Source of the DNA: Pedobacter soli
GTDB taxonomy: Bacteria; Bacteroidota; Bacteroidia; Sphingobacteriales; Sphingobacteriaceae
Length of the DNA stretch: 64,000 bases
Assembly: GCF_900101435.1 (NCBI RefSeq)
Contig: NZ_FMZH01000001.1
Location: 124,001-188,000, forward strand
Direction of reading: 5' to 3'
The notes under the pieces were generated by a model that had not been told where the DNA came from, did not search any database, and worked only from the letters and a program-made list of their open reading frames with translations. A program made the position numbers and the translations under genes. Shown here piece by piece: positions 52,306-61,647 of the stretch. Every line of letters begins with the position of its first letter. The first letter of the stretch is position 1.

Positions 52306-53409
52306 TTATTTTAATAAGAATGCAATGTGTGCGGGAATATCGCCGGTGGTAAACGTAAATTTCTTTTTACCTGCTTTATCAAAGCAATAAATGGTGCCAG
52401 GTGTAACGTAATCTCTCGCGTCGGTTACAAAAATATCTCCCGATGTCGGATCGACAGCAATACCATAAGGAAGTGTAATAGAAGCCTCAACCCCATCCGC
52501 AATGAAATTGTTGCTTGCTACGGTTTCGTCTTTTACATTAAGTTTTACATAGGTCGACTTTGAGGTAGCATAGCTGTAAGAAAACAGATAGGCATCGTCT
52601 TCATTAATCCAGAAATCGCTAACCGGAATATTGAAATTCTTTTTCACGGCATCGGTTTGGCTATCAATCACATATAATGAGGAAGCAACTGTTCCGTAAT
52701 CACCTCTCGAGGTTACATATATATCGCCATATTTATCGGCTTTTAAATGGTGCAGGTTAATGGCTACATCAATCTTTTTGGTTTCGGTATTGGTAGTTAA
52801 ATCAATTACCGACACTGTTCTGTCGTAATTTGGATAGTTATAACCGCCAGAATTGGCCACATAAAGTTTGTTGCCCACAACTGCCATTTCTTCGGGCTGG
52901 TTACCTACCGTTATTTTAGTTTTAATGGTGCTTAAAGCAGTCGTATCTACCACAGCTACATAGCCATCGTAAGAGGTGATGTAAGCAAAATTCTTGTAAA
53001 AGGTTACATAACGGGGGTTGTTGATATCCAGTTTAGCGACCTGCTTTGCATTGCCGGCGTTTAAGATTTCAACCTTATTGCTTCCGTTTACCACCACATA
53101 CATTTTAGCACCATAAATTTTGATATCGTTACCTACATCGCCAAGACCTAATGTAACCGCCGGATTAGCCGCTCCGAATATATTTCTGGTGTATTTACCA
53201 TCCTCATAATTGTAATAATCTAAAGATGATTTGTTAGAACCCCAGTTGCCTTCATTTAAGACATACAATCCTTTTACAGTTACTGACGGTGTTTTAGCGC
53301 CTTGTTCTGAATCTTCATCTACGGGTGTATCTTTTCTACAGGCAAAAGCGAGGGCAGTTAATAGAAGTAAGCCAGTGCGTTTAAAAACTTGTTGTAATTG
53401 GTGTTTCAT
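52306..53409 (-). CDS. btuG: BtuG-type beta-propeller B12-binding surface lipoprotein
   Basis: This 367-residue lipoprotein (LLLLTALAFAC signal) forms a beta-propeller of YncE/DUF5074 type. GLYVLNEGNWGSNKSSLDYYNYEDG and GLGDVGNDIKIYGAKMYVVVNGSNKVEI are close to the first blades of Bacteroides BtuG. BtuG captures cobalamin with very high affinity and passes it to BtuB. It lies 19 bases after the BtuB-type receptor, the usual gene order. B12 binding is inferred from family and context. Confidence 0.85.
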   Translation of the reverse strand: MKHQLQQVFKRTGLLLLTALAFACRKDTPVDEDSEQGAKTPSVTVKGLYVLNEGNWGSNKSSLDYYNYEDGKYTRNIFGAANPAVTLGLGDVGNDIKIYGAKMYVVVNGSNKVEILNAGNAKQVAKLDINNPRYVTFYKNFAYITSYDGYVAVVDTTALSTIKTKITVGNQPEEMAVVGNKLYVANSGGYNYPNYDRTVSVIDLTTNTETKKIDVAINLHHLKADKYGDIYVTSRGDYGTVASSLYVIDSQTDAVKKNFNIPVSDFWINEDDAYLFSYSYATSKSTYVKLNVKDETVASNNFIADGVEASITLPYGIAVDPTSGDIFVTDARDYVTPGTIYCFDKAGKKKFTFTTGDIPAHIAFLLK

Positions 53410-53428
53410 ATCGTGATATTAAATTGGT

Positions 53429-55462
53429 TTAAAAATTAGCGGATAAAGTAAAACGGTAGTTGCGGCCCGGCATTGGATAGTTGAGCACCACATCGTAATA
53501 CTGGTTAAAAACATTATTGATTTCGGCGTTGAAAAAGAAACGGGTTTGTTGGTAAACGAAATTTGCACCCAGTGTTAAATCGTGCGTATACCAGGGTTTA
53601 ACGTAATTGGCGGCGATATTGGCTTTTTGGCTGTACCTTTCGCCAGTGTAGATATAACTATAATTAAACATCAGGTTTTTGTAATCGATACCGAATCTCG
53701 CCGATCCGCTGTGTACAGGAATATAGGGGATCTGATCGCCATACCTGAAAGCAGTAGCGCTGATATCTATTGCTTTTTCGAAGGTATAATTGGCACTTGC
53801 TTTCAATTTCAGCTGTGCAGCTAAATCCCAAACCGTCTGTATATTGGTTTCGAAACCTTTAATCTGCACCCGATCCAGGTTAACCATCGTCCACCGGCCT
53901 AAATTATTGCCGGGAATGGCTACAATCTTATCTTTTACCAGATTATAGTAGGCATCGGCCTGAACAGATAGATAAGCGAGGCGTTTTCCGTTTGAGGTAT
54001 GACCGTAAGTAAAACCTAAATCGTACTGGCTCGTATATTCGGGTTTCAGCCTGGTATTGCCAATAAACGTATAATACAAATCGTTGAAAGTAGGCATGCG
54101 AAAAATAGATTTGAAAAAACTGCGTACGCGGAAATCTTTAGTTTGAAAAGGTTGCCACGAAGCCATCAAACTGGGGGTATATTCTTGCCTGTTGGCAGAT
54201 TGTTCGCCGTTTTTAACCTGTTCCGTAATCAGGGTTGCTAAAATGTTGCCCTGTAGGCTTAGCCTGTTTAGGTTTAATGCACTAGCCAGCACCACTAAGC
54301 CTGTGTTGCGGCTTGGGTAAGCAAAATTGTATAAATTGGCATCGAGCTTTTGCAAGCTGTAATCGGTAGCAAGAGAAAGCTCCCAGATTTTAGCTATTTT
54401 ATACAGGTGGGCTGCAGAGATATACCACTCCGTTTCGGTATAGCGGTTATCTAAAAAGCTGTTTTGCTGCTTAAATTCAGGATCGAGGTAACGCATAAAA
54501 CTATAGGCATACTTCGTATTCAACAAAAAATTATAGCGGGCGCTTTTTTTATTCTGGTACGAAGCCTGAACAAAACTATTATCGTCCCACTGGCGCTGTG
54601 TAAAGGTAAACCTGTTCGAAACTATCGCCCCGGGGAGTCCGCGGGCTGAATTATAGTTGTACAATTTAAGGCTCCACTTACTGCTATCGGCCAGTGAGCC
54701 AAAAAATGTAGCTTCTACTCTTGCCGATTTAACATCACTGTTATTCCGGATAATGGTGGTATCGTAAGCCAGCTCCTTATACCTGAATTTATATTTACCG
54801 TTCGATTCTAAATAGCCTGCATCTAAAACAAAAGCGATTTTATTGCTGATTTTTTGTTTAAAACTGATGTTGGGATTAATTAGCCCAAAAGAGCCGGTTT
54901 TAAAACTGGCTCCCAATCCATACTTTTTGCCAGAACTAAAAACCGGCTGTGCGGTTTTGAGGTAAAGTGCACTTGCTGCGGCAAAACCCTTGGCTGGCAG
55001 CAGTAACTCTGGCTTTTGGCCAACATAAACGGCAATTTCTTCCAGATTATCTAAGGATAATTTACCCAAATCTACCTGGCCATTTTGTGCGTTGCCTAAC
55101 TGAACACCATCGTAAAACACAGCAGTGTGATTACTACCCATGCTCCTGACGTTAATGGTTTTTAAGCCTCCAACACCGCCGTAATCTTTTAACTGTACGC
55201 CGGCAAAATAGCGTACCGCATCGGCAACTGATAAGCTGTTTAAGCGTTTTAACTCCGATCCGATAAGTATTTGTACAGGAGTTGGCGAAAGATTTACCCT
55301 CGAATTTTTATACTCGGTAATTTTAACTTCCTGCAGTTGATTGGCCTTTGCCGTATCCACCTGTGCTGCAGAAATTCCAGGCAAAAGTATGCCCATACCC
55401 AATAACGGGGCCAGCAAAAAGAAAGACCTGGTGTTTGGTAAAACACCTTTAATTTTGATCAT
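53429..55462 (-). CDS. btuB: TonB-dependent vitamin B12 receptor, BtuB-type (copy 2)
   Basis: This 677-residue receptor has a signal peptide (LLAPLLGMGILLPGISAAQ) and a plug with LQEVKITEYKNSRVNLSPTPVQIL, LSVADAVRYFAGVQLKDYGGVGG and TINVRSMGSNHTAVFYDGVQLGNAQNG. It is followed by the barrel and a final NYRFTLSANF. It differs from copy 1 in sequence and length, so they are not recent duplicates, although their leaders are. A cobalamin riboswitch lies upstream. It should form a complex with the BtuG-type lipoprotein encoded next. Confidence 0.88.
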   Translation of the reverse strand: MIKIKGVLPNTRSFFLLAPLLGMGILLPGISAAQVDTAKANQLQEVKITEYKNSRVNLSPTPVQILIGSELKRLNSLSVADAVRYFAGVQLKDYGGVGGLKTINVRSMGSNHTAVFYDGVQLGNAQNGQVDLGKLSLDNLEEIAVYVGQKPELLLPAKGFAAASALYLKTAQPVFSSGKKYGLGASFKTGSFGLINPNISFKQKISNKIAFVLDAGYLESNGKYKFRYKELAYDTTIIRNNSDVKSARVEATFFGSLADSSKWSLKLYNYNSARGLPGAIVSNRFTFTQRQWDDNSFVQASYQNKKSARYNFLLNTKYAYSFMRYLDPEFKQQNSFLDNRYTETEWYISAAHLYKIAKIWELSLATDYSLQKLDANLYNFAYPSRNTGLVVLASALNLNRLSLQGNILATLITEQVKNGEQSANRQEYTPSLMASWQPFQTKDFRVRSFFKSIFRMPTFNDLYYTFIGNTRLKPEYTSQYDLGFTYGHTSNGKRLAYLSVQADAYYNLVKDKIVAIPGNNLGRWTMVNLDRVQIKGFETNIQTVWDLAAQLKLKASANYTFEKAIDISATAFRYGDQIPYIPVHSGSARFGIDYKNLMFNYSYIYTGERYSQKANIAANYVKPWYTHDLTLGANFVYQQTRFFFNAEINNVFNQYYDVVLNYPMPGRNYRFTLSANF

Positions 55463-55571
55463 TTGATTGTGAGTTTAACCCACAGCCAACAGATAGAAAA
55501 GAAATGAAAATACGAAAAACGTAAGTACCTCACCCCTAGCTTCAATCCACGAAAGCTATGAAATATAATGC

Positions 55572-55740
55572 TAAGGCAGGTCTTCTGACTTACTCCCGGC
55601 TTTCCGGCCTTCCCATCCCGACAAGTCGGCACAGTGGCAAAATGATTGGAAATCCGTTAAGGAGCTTACAGCTGCGGGACAGTTACAGATTTACACTGTA
55701 TTCCCTTTTAATTCCGGGTGTAAATCCGGAAACCAAAAGC
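55572..55740 (-). promoter_or_regulatory. Cobalamin riboswitch (copy 2)
   Basis: The same core elements as in copy 1 appear on the - strand: GGAATACAGTGTAAATCTG, CTGTCCCGCAGCTGTAAGCT, GCCACTGTGCCGAC and AGTAAGTCAGAAGACCTGCC. The remaining 376-base gap up to the serine hydrolase contains only the promoter and spacer. The similarity to copy 1 extends beyond the aptamer down to near the start codon. Confidence 0.95.
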
Positions 55741-55744
55741 CTGG

Positions 55745-55752
55745 CAAAGGTA
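55745..55752 (-). promoter_or_regulatory. -7 promoter box (TACCTTTG) of the second btuB leader
   Basis: Matches TANNTTTG on the - strand and sits at the same place relative to the riboswitch as the box in copy 1. The -33 element is not clear. Confidence 0.6.
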
Positions 55753-55838
55753 AGAAAATTAGCCAAACTTGTAAAATGCGTGATGGAAAATGGTGGTTTT
55801 AGCAGAAAAAGCTAAATTAGGAATCACATTTTTACATA

Positions 55839-57086
55839 ATGAGAAAATTTTTAACTCTTGCATGCTCGTTAATCAGCTTATCTGTTATGGCGCAAAAAAC
55901 CGATACTGTATTTCTTAAAAAACTGATGGAATCTAAACCCGGTCTTTTTTCTTCGGTACTCCATCACCCAGATAAAAACCAGATACAAATATTATATACG
56001 CAGGTTAACCGCGATGCCCAAAACAAACCCAGCTTTAAAGCATTCAGCTATAATTTAGATCCGCACCATTATTTCTATCCGGCCAGCACAGTGAAACTGG
56101 CTGCAGTAATTTTTGCGCTCGAAAAAGTAAACCGCTTAAAAAACACAGGCTTAACGGCATCCAGTACGATGATAACGGATAGTGCTTTTAAAGGACAAAG
56201 CAAAGTTTTAACTGATACCAGCGCTAGAAATGGTTTGCCCTCAGTTGCACATTATATTAAAAAGATTTTGCTCACCAGCGATAATGACGCTTTTAACAGG
56301 TTATTCGAGTTTATTGGCCGGGCAGAAATTAATCAGCAACTAAAAGCCAATGGTTTTAATGACAGCCGTATTTTAAACCGTCTGGCCATTGGCGATGCAG
56401 GCGAATCGACCAGGCATAGCAATCCCATTAAATTTTATAATGGCGATCAATTGGTTTACAATCAACCGGCTCAATACGATCCGAAAGATTACGAATTAAC
56501 TTTAAGCAACCTCACTATGGGCAAAGGCTACCTCGACAGCGCCGACAAGCTGGTAAACAAACCTTTTAGCCTGGCAGGTAAAAATACCTTTGCCATTAAC
56601 GATCAGCAGAAACTGATGCAGAAATTAATTTTTCCTGAAGCTTTTCCCGTAAAAGAAAGGTTTAAGTTAACTGCTGCAGATTATAAACTCATTTATACTT
56701 ATATGAGTAAGTATCCTACTGAAAGTGATTTCCCGAAATATGACCCAAAAGAATTTTGGCCCACCTATGCTAAAATGCTGTATTATGGCAGAGAGAAAGT
56801 CACTCCCGATCCAAACATCCGCATCTTTAATAAATATGGCGACAGTTATGGTTACATCATCGACAATTCTTATTTCGTAGATTTTAAAAATGGAATTGAA
56901 TACTTTTTAACGGCAGTGGTACATAGTAATGAAGATGGCATATTTAACGACAATAAATATGAATACGATACGGTTTGTTTCCCTTTTATGAAAAACCTGG
57001 GCCAAAGCATTTACGAAGCTGAATTAAACCGCAAGAAAGCCCACCGTCCAGACCTCCGTAAATTTAAACTTGATTATTCCCATTAA
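55839..57086 (+). CDS. Secreted class A beta-lactamase-fold serine hydrolase
   Basis: This 415-residue protein has a signal peptide (LACSLISLSVMAQ), the SxxK motif YPASTVK (S83, K86) and an SDN triad in LLTSDNDAFNRL (S147-N149). I see no KTG-like third motif in the C-terminal half (FNKYGDSYGYIIDNSYFVDF). The length exceeds class A beta-lactamases by about 130 residues. It may be a peptidase or esterase of the beta-lactamase-2 family rather than a resistance enzyme. It diverges from the second B12 operon and stands alone. Confidence 0.82.
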   Translation: MRKFLTLACSLISLSVMAQKTDTVFLKKLMESKPGLFSSVLHHPDKNQIQILYTQVNRDAQNKPSFKAFSYNLDPHHYFYPASTVKLAAVIFALEKVNRLKNTGLTASSTMITDSAFKGQSKVLTDTSARNGLPSVAHYIKKILLTSDNDAFNRLFEFIGRAEINQQLKANGFNDSRILNRLAIGDAGESTRHSNPIKFYNGDQLVYNQPAQYDPKDYELTLSNLTMGKGYLDSADKLVNKPFSLAGKNTFAINDQQKLMQKLIFPEAFPVKERFKLTAADYKLIYTYMSKYPTESDFPKYDPKEFWPTYAKMLYYGREKVTPDPNIRIFNKYGDSYGYIIDNSYFVDFKNGIEYFLTAVVHSNEDGIFNDNKYEYDTVCFPFMKNLGQSIYEAELNRKKAHRPDLRKFKLDYSH

Positions 57087-57197
57087 GACTAAAACCTTTC
57101 GGCACATTTTGGGTTTATAGCGTATTAATTGTACAAAAAACTATACATTAATTAAAAAATAATATATTCGCATTTCAAATAAAAGAATAAAGCGCTA

Positions 57198-58601
57198 ATG
57201 GCTAAACTATTAATAATTGACGATGAACGAGCGATAAGGAGTACCTTACGCGAAATTCTGGAATACGAAAATTACGAAGTTGAAGATATCGATAACGGTA
57301 TTGATGGCCTCGAGATGATCAAAAAAGGTAATTATGATCTCGTACTTTGCGATATCAAGATGAATAAAATGGACGGAATGGAAGTGCTTGAACAGGCACA
57401 GCTCCTTAAGCCCGATTTACCTTTTATTATGATATCTGGTCACGGTACTGTTGAAACCGCTATCGAAGCCAGTAAAAAAGGTGCATTCGATTTTATTTCC
57501 AAACCACCTGATTTAAACCGTTTACTGATTACCGTACGCAATGGTTTAGACCGTGGAACTTTGGTAACCGAAACCAAGGTTTTAAAACGTAAAGTAAGTA
57601 AAACCCGCGAAATCCTGGGCGAATCGGAAAGTATTTCGAAAATTAAAGAAACCATCGAGCGCGTTGCCCCTACCGAAGCCCGCGTATTAATTACAGGTGC
57701 AAATGGCAGCGGTAAAGAGCTGGTAGCCCGTTGGTTACACGAAAAATCGAACCGTTCTGAAAGTCCTTTAATCGAAGTAAACTGTGCTGCAATTCCTTCA
57801 GAATTAATTGAAAGTGAACTGTTTGGACACGAAAAGGGATCATTTACCTCTGCTGTAAAACAGCGCATTGGTAAATTTGAACTGGCCAACGGCGGTACCT
57901 TATTTTTGGATGAGATTGGCGATATGAGCCTTTCGGCACAGGCAAAAGTTTTGCGCGCTTTACAGGAACATAAAATTACCCGCGTAGGTGGCGAAAAGGA
58001 AATTGATGTAAACGTGCGTGTTTTAGCGGCTACCAATAAGGATTTATTAAAAGAAATTGAGAATGGTAATTTCCGTATGGACTTGTACCACCGCTTAAAT
58101 GTAATTAATATCCACGTACCGCATTTAACTGAACGTACCGATGATATTCCGGTAATTGCGCAAAACTTTTTAGAGCGCATTTGTGGCGATTATGGTATGC
58201 CTGTTAAAAAGATAAATGAAGGCGGAATGTCGGCATTACAAGCCTTACCATGGACAGGTAACGTGCGTGAGTTGCACAACATGATTGAACGTTTAATTAT
58301 TTTGAGCGATAAAGTAATTACCGAAAATGATGTACGTGCATTTGCTAACCCGGGCGGTGGAACAAACATTGGTGCTGCAACCAGCGCGCAGATTGCAAGT
58401 GCCGGTGGATCGAGCCTTGCCTCTACCTTCGATTCGTTTAATAACTTTCAGGATTATAAAGACCATGCTGAGCGTGAGTTTATTAAATTCAAACTCGAAA
58501 AAAATAACTGGAACGTATCTAAAACAGCTGATGAAATTGATATTCAACGGAGTCACCTGTATAGCAAAATTGAAAAGTTTGGCTTAAAAAGAGCTGAATA
58601 A
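57198..58601 (+). CDS. NtrC/AtoC-type response regulator
   Basis: This 467-residue protein has a receiver domain with phospho-acceptor D52, an AAA+ domain with Walker A GANGSGKE (167-174) and Walker B LFLDEIGD (about 235-242), and a C-terminal Fis-like helix-turn-helix (NWNVSKTADEIDIQRSHLYSKIEKFGL). The sigma-54 contact motif GAFTGA is GSFTSA (214-219), a variant I associate with Bacteroidota members. It would activate sigma-54 promoters after phosphorylation. No cognate kinase gene is adjacent. Confidence 0.92.
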   Translation: MAKLLIIDDERAIRSTLREILEYENYEVEDIDNGIDGLEMIKKGNYDLVLCDIKMNKMDGMEVLEQAQLLKPDLPFIMISGHGTVETAIEASKKGAFDFISKPPDLNRLLITVRNGLDRGTLVTETKVLKRKVSKTREILGESESISKIKETIERVAPTEARVLITGANGSGKELVARWLHEKSNRSESPLIEVNCAAIPSELIESELFGHEKGSFTSAVKQRIGKFELANGGTLFLDEIGDMSLSAQAKVLRALQEHKITRVGGEKEIDVNVRVLAATNKDLLKEIENGNFRMDLYHRLNVINIHVPHLTERTDDIPVIAQNFLERICGDYGMPVKKINEGGMSALQALPWTGNVRELHNMIERLIILSDKVITENDVRAFANPGGGTNIGAATSAQIASAGGSSLASTFDSFNNFQDYKDHAEREFIKFKLEKNNWNVSKTADEIDIQRSHLYSKIEKFGLKRAE

Positions 58602-58627
58602 CGCTGAGCAGGTTAAAAAGTTTTAAA

Positions 58628-58800
58628 GTTGGAATGTTTGAAGGTTAGCCGGACAACATTCCAATTTTTTTTGTTGAAAGGTTTAAGGTTGGAATGTTTG
58701 AAGGTTGATCCAGGCAATATCCTATCTTTTTGGTTGAATGTTTGAAAGTTCTTAAGCTAGCATTAAACTTTGCAACATTTCAACCTTCCAACATTAAAAC
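58628..58800. repeat. GTTGGAATGTTTGAAGGTT repeats with an inverted partner
   Basis: The 19-base unit occurs exactly at 58628 and 58688. Related GTTGAATGTTTGAAAGTT and an inverted CATTTCAACCTTCCAACATT follow. The segment fills the gap between two convergent genes and can form hairpins that may terminate both. Confidence 0.7.
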
Positions 58801-58805
58801 AACCT

Positions 58806-60596
58806 CTAGCCCATATAATCATTTTGCCGCATCAGCAGCGCTCTGTATTTATTAAAGATTGCAGTTTTAGAAACGAAACCCAGATAACGGTTTTCTGCTG
58901 TAAGTACCGGTAAAATCCAAACATTTTCCTGCTCCATTTTCTCCAATACCATTTTAAGATCGTCGCCCTCAGTAATGGTGTTGGGTGCGGATTGTACCAA
59001 ATCTGCAGCCTGTAAATTTTCTTTATCCGGATTGCTCATCATTTCATTAAACAGTTTTTCAATGTAAATGATGCCTTTAAAATCACCCGTTTCATCGGTA
59101 ACAGCGCAGATATTTTTATGCGATTGCACAATTTCGCCCATTTTCAGCGAAAGCAAATCATTCATTTGTATCTGCGGATAACTCTTTTCAATCAGATATC
59201 TCAGTTTCATCTGGTTTAAAACTGTAGTATCCTTATCCTCATGAGATAAAAGTTCGCCTTTATCGGCTAATGCTTTAGTATAAATAGAATGTTTTTGCGA
59301 ACTGCGGTTAATGGCGTAAGAAATGGCTGTAGTAATCATTAACGGAACCATTAAAATATAGCCTCCGGTAATCTCGGCAATCAGGAAAATACCGGTTAAA
59401 GGTGCGTGCATAATGGAACCCAAAGCTGCAGCCATACCCGCCACAATAAAATTAGATACACTTAAATGTGCCAGTCCCGATAAATTTACCACATAGGCAA
59501 AAATAAATCCGATTAAACCGCCCATAATTAAACTGGGCGCAAATGTACCCCCATTACCGCCAGCTCCTAAAGTTATCAGCGTAGCCAACGATTTCATGAA
59601 AATGGTAACCACCGTAAAAAGTATTACAACGGCAGGAATATTGTTATAATCTTCGAAAATACTGTTGTTAATCACCGTCAGATAATCGCCCTTTAGCAAG
59701 CCTTTTATGGTAATATAACCCTCACCGTATAACGTGGGAAAAAGAAATACCAAAGCCCCCAGCATTAAACCGCCAACAATAACTTTGGTATAAGGATGTT
59801 TTATTTTATAAAAAAGCCCTTTAACAGCGTAATTCGCTTTGGTAAAATAAATTGAAAAAAGACCAATTAATCCAGCTAAAAGCACGTAATAAATCAATGC
59901 ATCCATCCTCCATCCTTCAGTTACCAAAAAGAATAACTGTTGCGTATAAAATGCCCGGGCTACTACAGCTGCGGTTGCTGCCGATAAAAGCAACGGAATA
60001 AAAGCGGGAATGGTAAACTCAGGAAGTAAAATTTCGATAGCGAAAACAATTCCCGCTACCGGGCTGTTAAAAGCCCCCGCAATACCTGCAGCAGCCCCGC
60101 AGGCCACCAGCATGGTAATTTCGCGGTAAGATAGGCCTAAAAAACGCCCCAGATTTGAACCGATAGCCGAACCGCTGGTAACAATAGGCGCTTCCAAACC
60201 TGTTGAACCACCAAAACCAACGGTAACAGCTGCAGTAATTACCTGCGAATAAATATTGTGTGCTTCTACCCTGCTCGATTTCTTTGAAATGGCGTACAGC
60301 AAAGGTGTTAAGCCGGTTTCGAATTTTGATCTCCTGATAAAATACTTGATGTATAAAACCGTTAAAAAAATCCCGATCATCGGAAAAATAAAATACAGGT
60401 AGTATTTATATTTCCAATGCCAGTCTGACTGTAGAAACTCCTCAATGTGGTGGGTTAAACTCTTTAAAGCAGCAGCAGCAAGTCCGGCCAGTACGCCAAC
60501 TATAACCGCCAGTATAACTAAGAAATTACGGTTTGATATTTTTGATTTCCGGTACTGGTTAATCTTATCAAGGTAATTTACAAAGCGGATATACAT
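58806..60596 (-). CDS. ClC-family chloride transporter with C-terminal CBS domains
   Basis: This 596-residue protein has about 10-12 helices with GFGGSTGLEAPIV, whose E135 matches the gating glutamate (E148) of E. coli ClC. The segment GIVFAIEILLPEF aligns with GILFIIEEMRPQF, so E188 is kept but I189 replaces the proton glutamate E203. A CBS pair lies at residues about 470-585 (GEIVQSHKNICAVTDETGDFKG, NVWILPVLTAENRYLGFV). It may be a channel or an uncoupled transporter. It follows the rluA-type gene by 37 bases. Confidence 0.9.
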   Translation of the reverse strand: MYIRFVNYLDKINQYRKSKISNRNFLVILAVIVGVLAGLAAAALKSLTHHIEEFLQSDWHWKYKYYLYFIFPMIGIFLTVLYIKYFIRRSKFETGLTPLLYAISKKSSRVEAHNIYSQVITAAVTVGFGGSTGLEAPIVTSGSAIGSNLGRFLGLSYREITMLVACGAAAGIAGAFNSPVAGIVFAIEILLPEFTIPAFIPLLLSAATAAVVARAFYTQQLFFLVTEGWRMDALIYYVLLAGLIGLFSIYFTKANYAVKGLFYKIKHPYTKVIVGGLMLGALVFLFPTLYGEGYITIKGLLKGDYLTVINNSIFEDYNNIPAVVILFTVVTIFMKSLATLITLGAGGNGGTFAPSLIMGGLIGFIFAYVVNLSGLAHLSVSNFIVAGMAAALGSIMHAPLTGIFLIAEITGGYILMVPLMITTAISYAINRSSQKHSIYTKALADKGELLSHEDKDTTVLNQMKLRYLIEKSYPQIQMNDLLSLKMGEIVQSHKNICAVTDETGDFKGIIYIEKLFNEMMSNPDKENLQAADLVQSAPNTITEGDDLKMVLEKMEQENVWILPVLTAENRYLGFVSKTAIFNKYRALLMRQNDYMG

Positions 60597-60633
60597 TTTA
60601 TTCTGTTTTATATTCCAGTGGAAAAATTAGCAG

Positions 60634-61356
60634 TTAAGCGTCGAATTTATCCAGGAGCTTAATTAAAGTAGCAAAATCTTTCGGATATGGAGCATCAATC
60701 ACAATGTCTTTATCATCGAGTCCTTTAAATACCAGGTGTCTGGCGTGTAAGGCAAAACGCTTCATAATCGGCTGCTCTTCTTCACCTTTTGTTAGTCTGT
60801 AACCTCTTTTAATCGAAGAAAGAAAAACGGGTTTCCCTTTATACATTTCATCGCCAACAATGGCGGCCCTTTGGGTAGCTAAATGGATACGGATCTGGTG
60901 CATACGGCCAGTAATGGGCTTGCATTCTACCAATGTATAATGTTTGTAGTATTTTAACGAATCGAAAATAGTCTCCGCTCTTTTGCCCTCATTCCTGTCG
61001 ATGGTTACATTTTTATTGCCATCGTTTAAGATGGGTAAATCAACCAGGAGCTGGTCAAAAATCACATGGCCATCTACCACAGCATGGTAAGTTTTGTTCA
61101 CCTTCCTTCTTTCGAACTGCATAGAAGCATGACGATAACCTGCAGGATTTTTGGCGATAATTAAAGCTCCGGAGGTTTCCTTATCCAAACGGTGACATAC
61201 CTGTGCATCAAAACTATACTGCTTGGCCAGGCGTAAAACATTGGTTTCGCCAGCCGCACCTCTTTCATCAAGCGATGCTAAAAAGGGAGGTTTGTTGATG
61301 ACAATAAAATCGTTGTCTTCGAAAAGGATAAGATCTTTAAAATTAGGAAACTTCAA
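60634..61356 (-). CDS. RluA-family pseudouridine synthase
   Basis: This 240-residue protein shows INKPPFLASLDERG, the catalytic CHRLDKETSGALIIAKN and CKPITGRMHQIRIHLATQRAAIVGDEMYKG, the three RluA-type motifs. No S4 RNA-binding domain is present. It modifies uridines in rRNA or tRNA. The specific site cannot be read from sequence. It is likely first in an operon with the ClC gene. Confidence 0.9.
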   Translation of the reverse strand: MKFPNFKDLILFEDNDFIVINKPPFLASLDERGAAGETNVLRLAKQYSFDAQVCHRLDKETSGALIIAKNPAGYRHASMQFERRKVNKTYHAVVDGHVIFDQLLVDLPILNDGNKNVTIDRNEGKRAETIFDSLKYYKHYTLVECKPITGRMHQIRIHLATQRAAIVGDEMYKGKPVFLSSIKRGYRLTKGEEEQPIMKRFALHARHLVFKGLDDKDIVIDAPYPKDFATLIKLLDKFDA

Positions 61357-61379
61357 ACTGTGGTGTGATTAATGAAGCG

Positions 61380-61387
61380 CAAAAATA
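61380..61387 (-). promoter_or_regulatory. -7 promoter box (TATTTTTG) upstream of the rluA-type gene
   Basis: It matches TANNTTTG on the - strand, 24 bases before the start codon. No clear -33 TTG is seen. Confidence 0.4.
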
Positions 61388-61411
61388 CGATTTTATTTTT
61401 TTTAAGGCGGT

Positions 61412-61439
61412 CGTCACCCTGAATTTATTTCAGGGTCTC
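61412..61439. repeat. Single CCTGAA...TTCAGG palindrome, half copy
   Basis: CGTCACCCTGAATTTATTTC plus AGGGTCTC is one unit of the paired palindrome family; the facing unit is absent. Confidence 0.7.
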
Positions 61440-61504
61440 AATGATAATAGCGCTATCGTTGTATAAACCTATACATTTAACCACTGAAACACAGGATTCG
61501 CCCA

Positions 61505-61637
61505 TCTATCTTATTAATCTTTAACCACAGATAAAAAGGATGAACACAGATAGCGTTCAGCTTTTGACATCTTGATGCATAAAAAAACACAGATTAAGCA
61601 TCAGAAAAAATCTGTGTTAATCTGTGTACATCTGTGG
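61505..61637. repeat. ACACAGATTAA/TTAATCTGTGT-type repeat
   Basis: AACCACAGATAAAAAGGATG and later AACACAGATTAAGCATCAG face TCTGTGTTAATCTGTGTAC and ATCTGTGGCT. This inverted ACAGAT-rich block is a known kind of Bacteroidota intergenic repeat. It sits between the rluA-type and response-regulator genes and holds no gene. Confidence 0.65.
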
Positions 61638-61647
61638 CTAAATTAAT

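Noticed and set aside
55558..55815. 85-residue + strand reading frame
   Set aside because: It lies entirely over the cobalamin riboswitch of the opposite strand, and its sequence is explained by conserved RNA elements.
57440..58180. 246-residue - strand reading frame
   Set aside because: It is antisense to the AAA+ domain of the response regulator, and its long openness follows from that gene's codon use.
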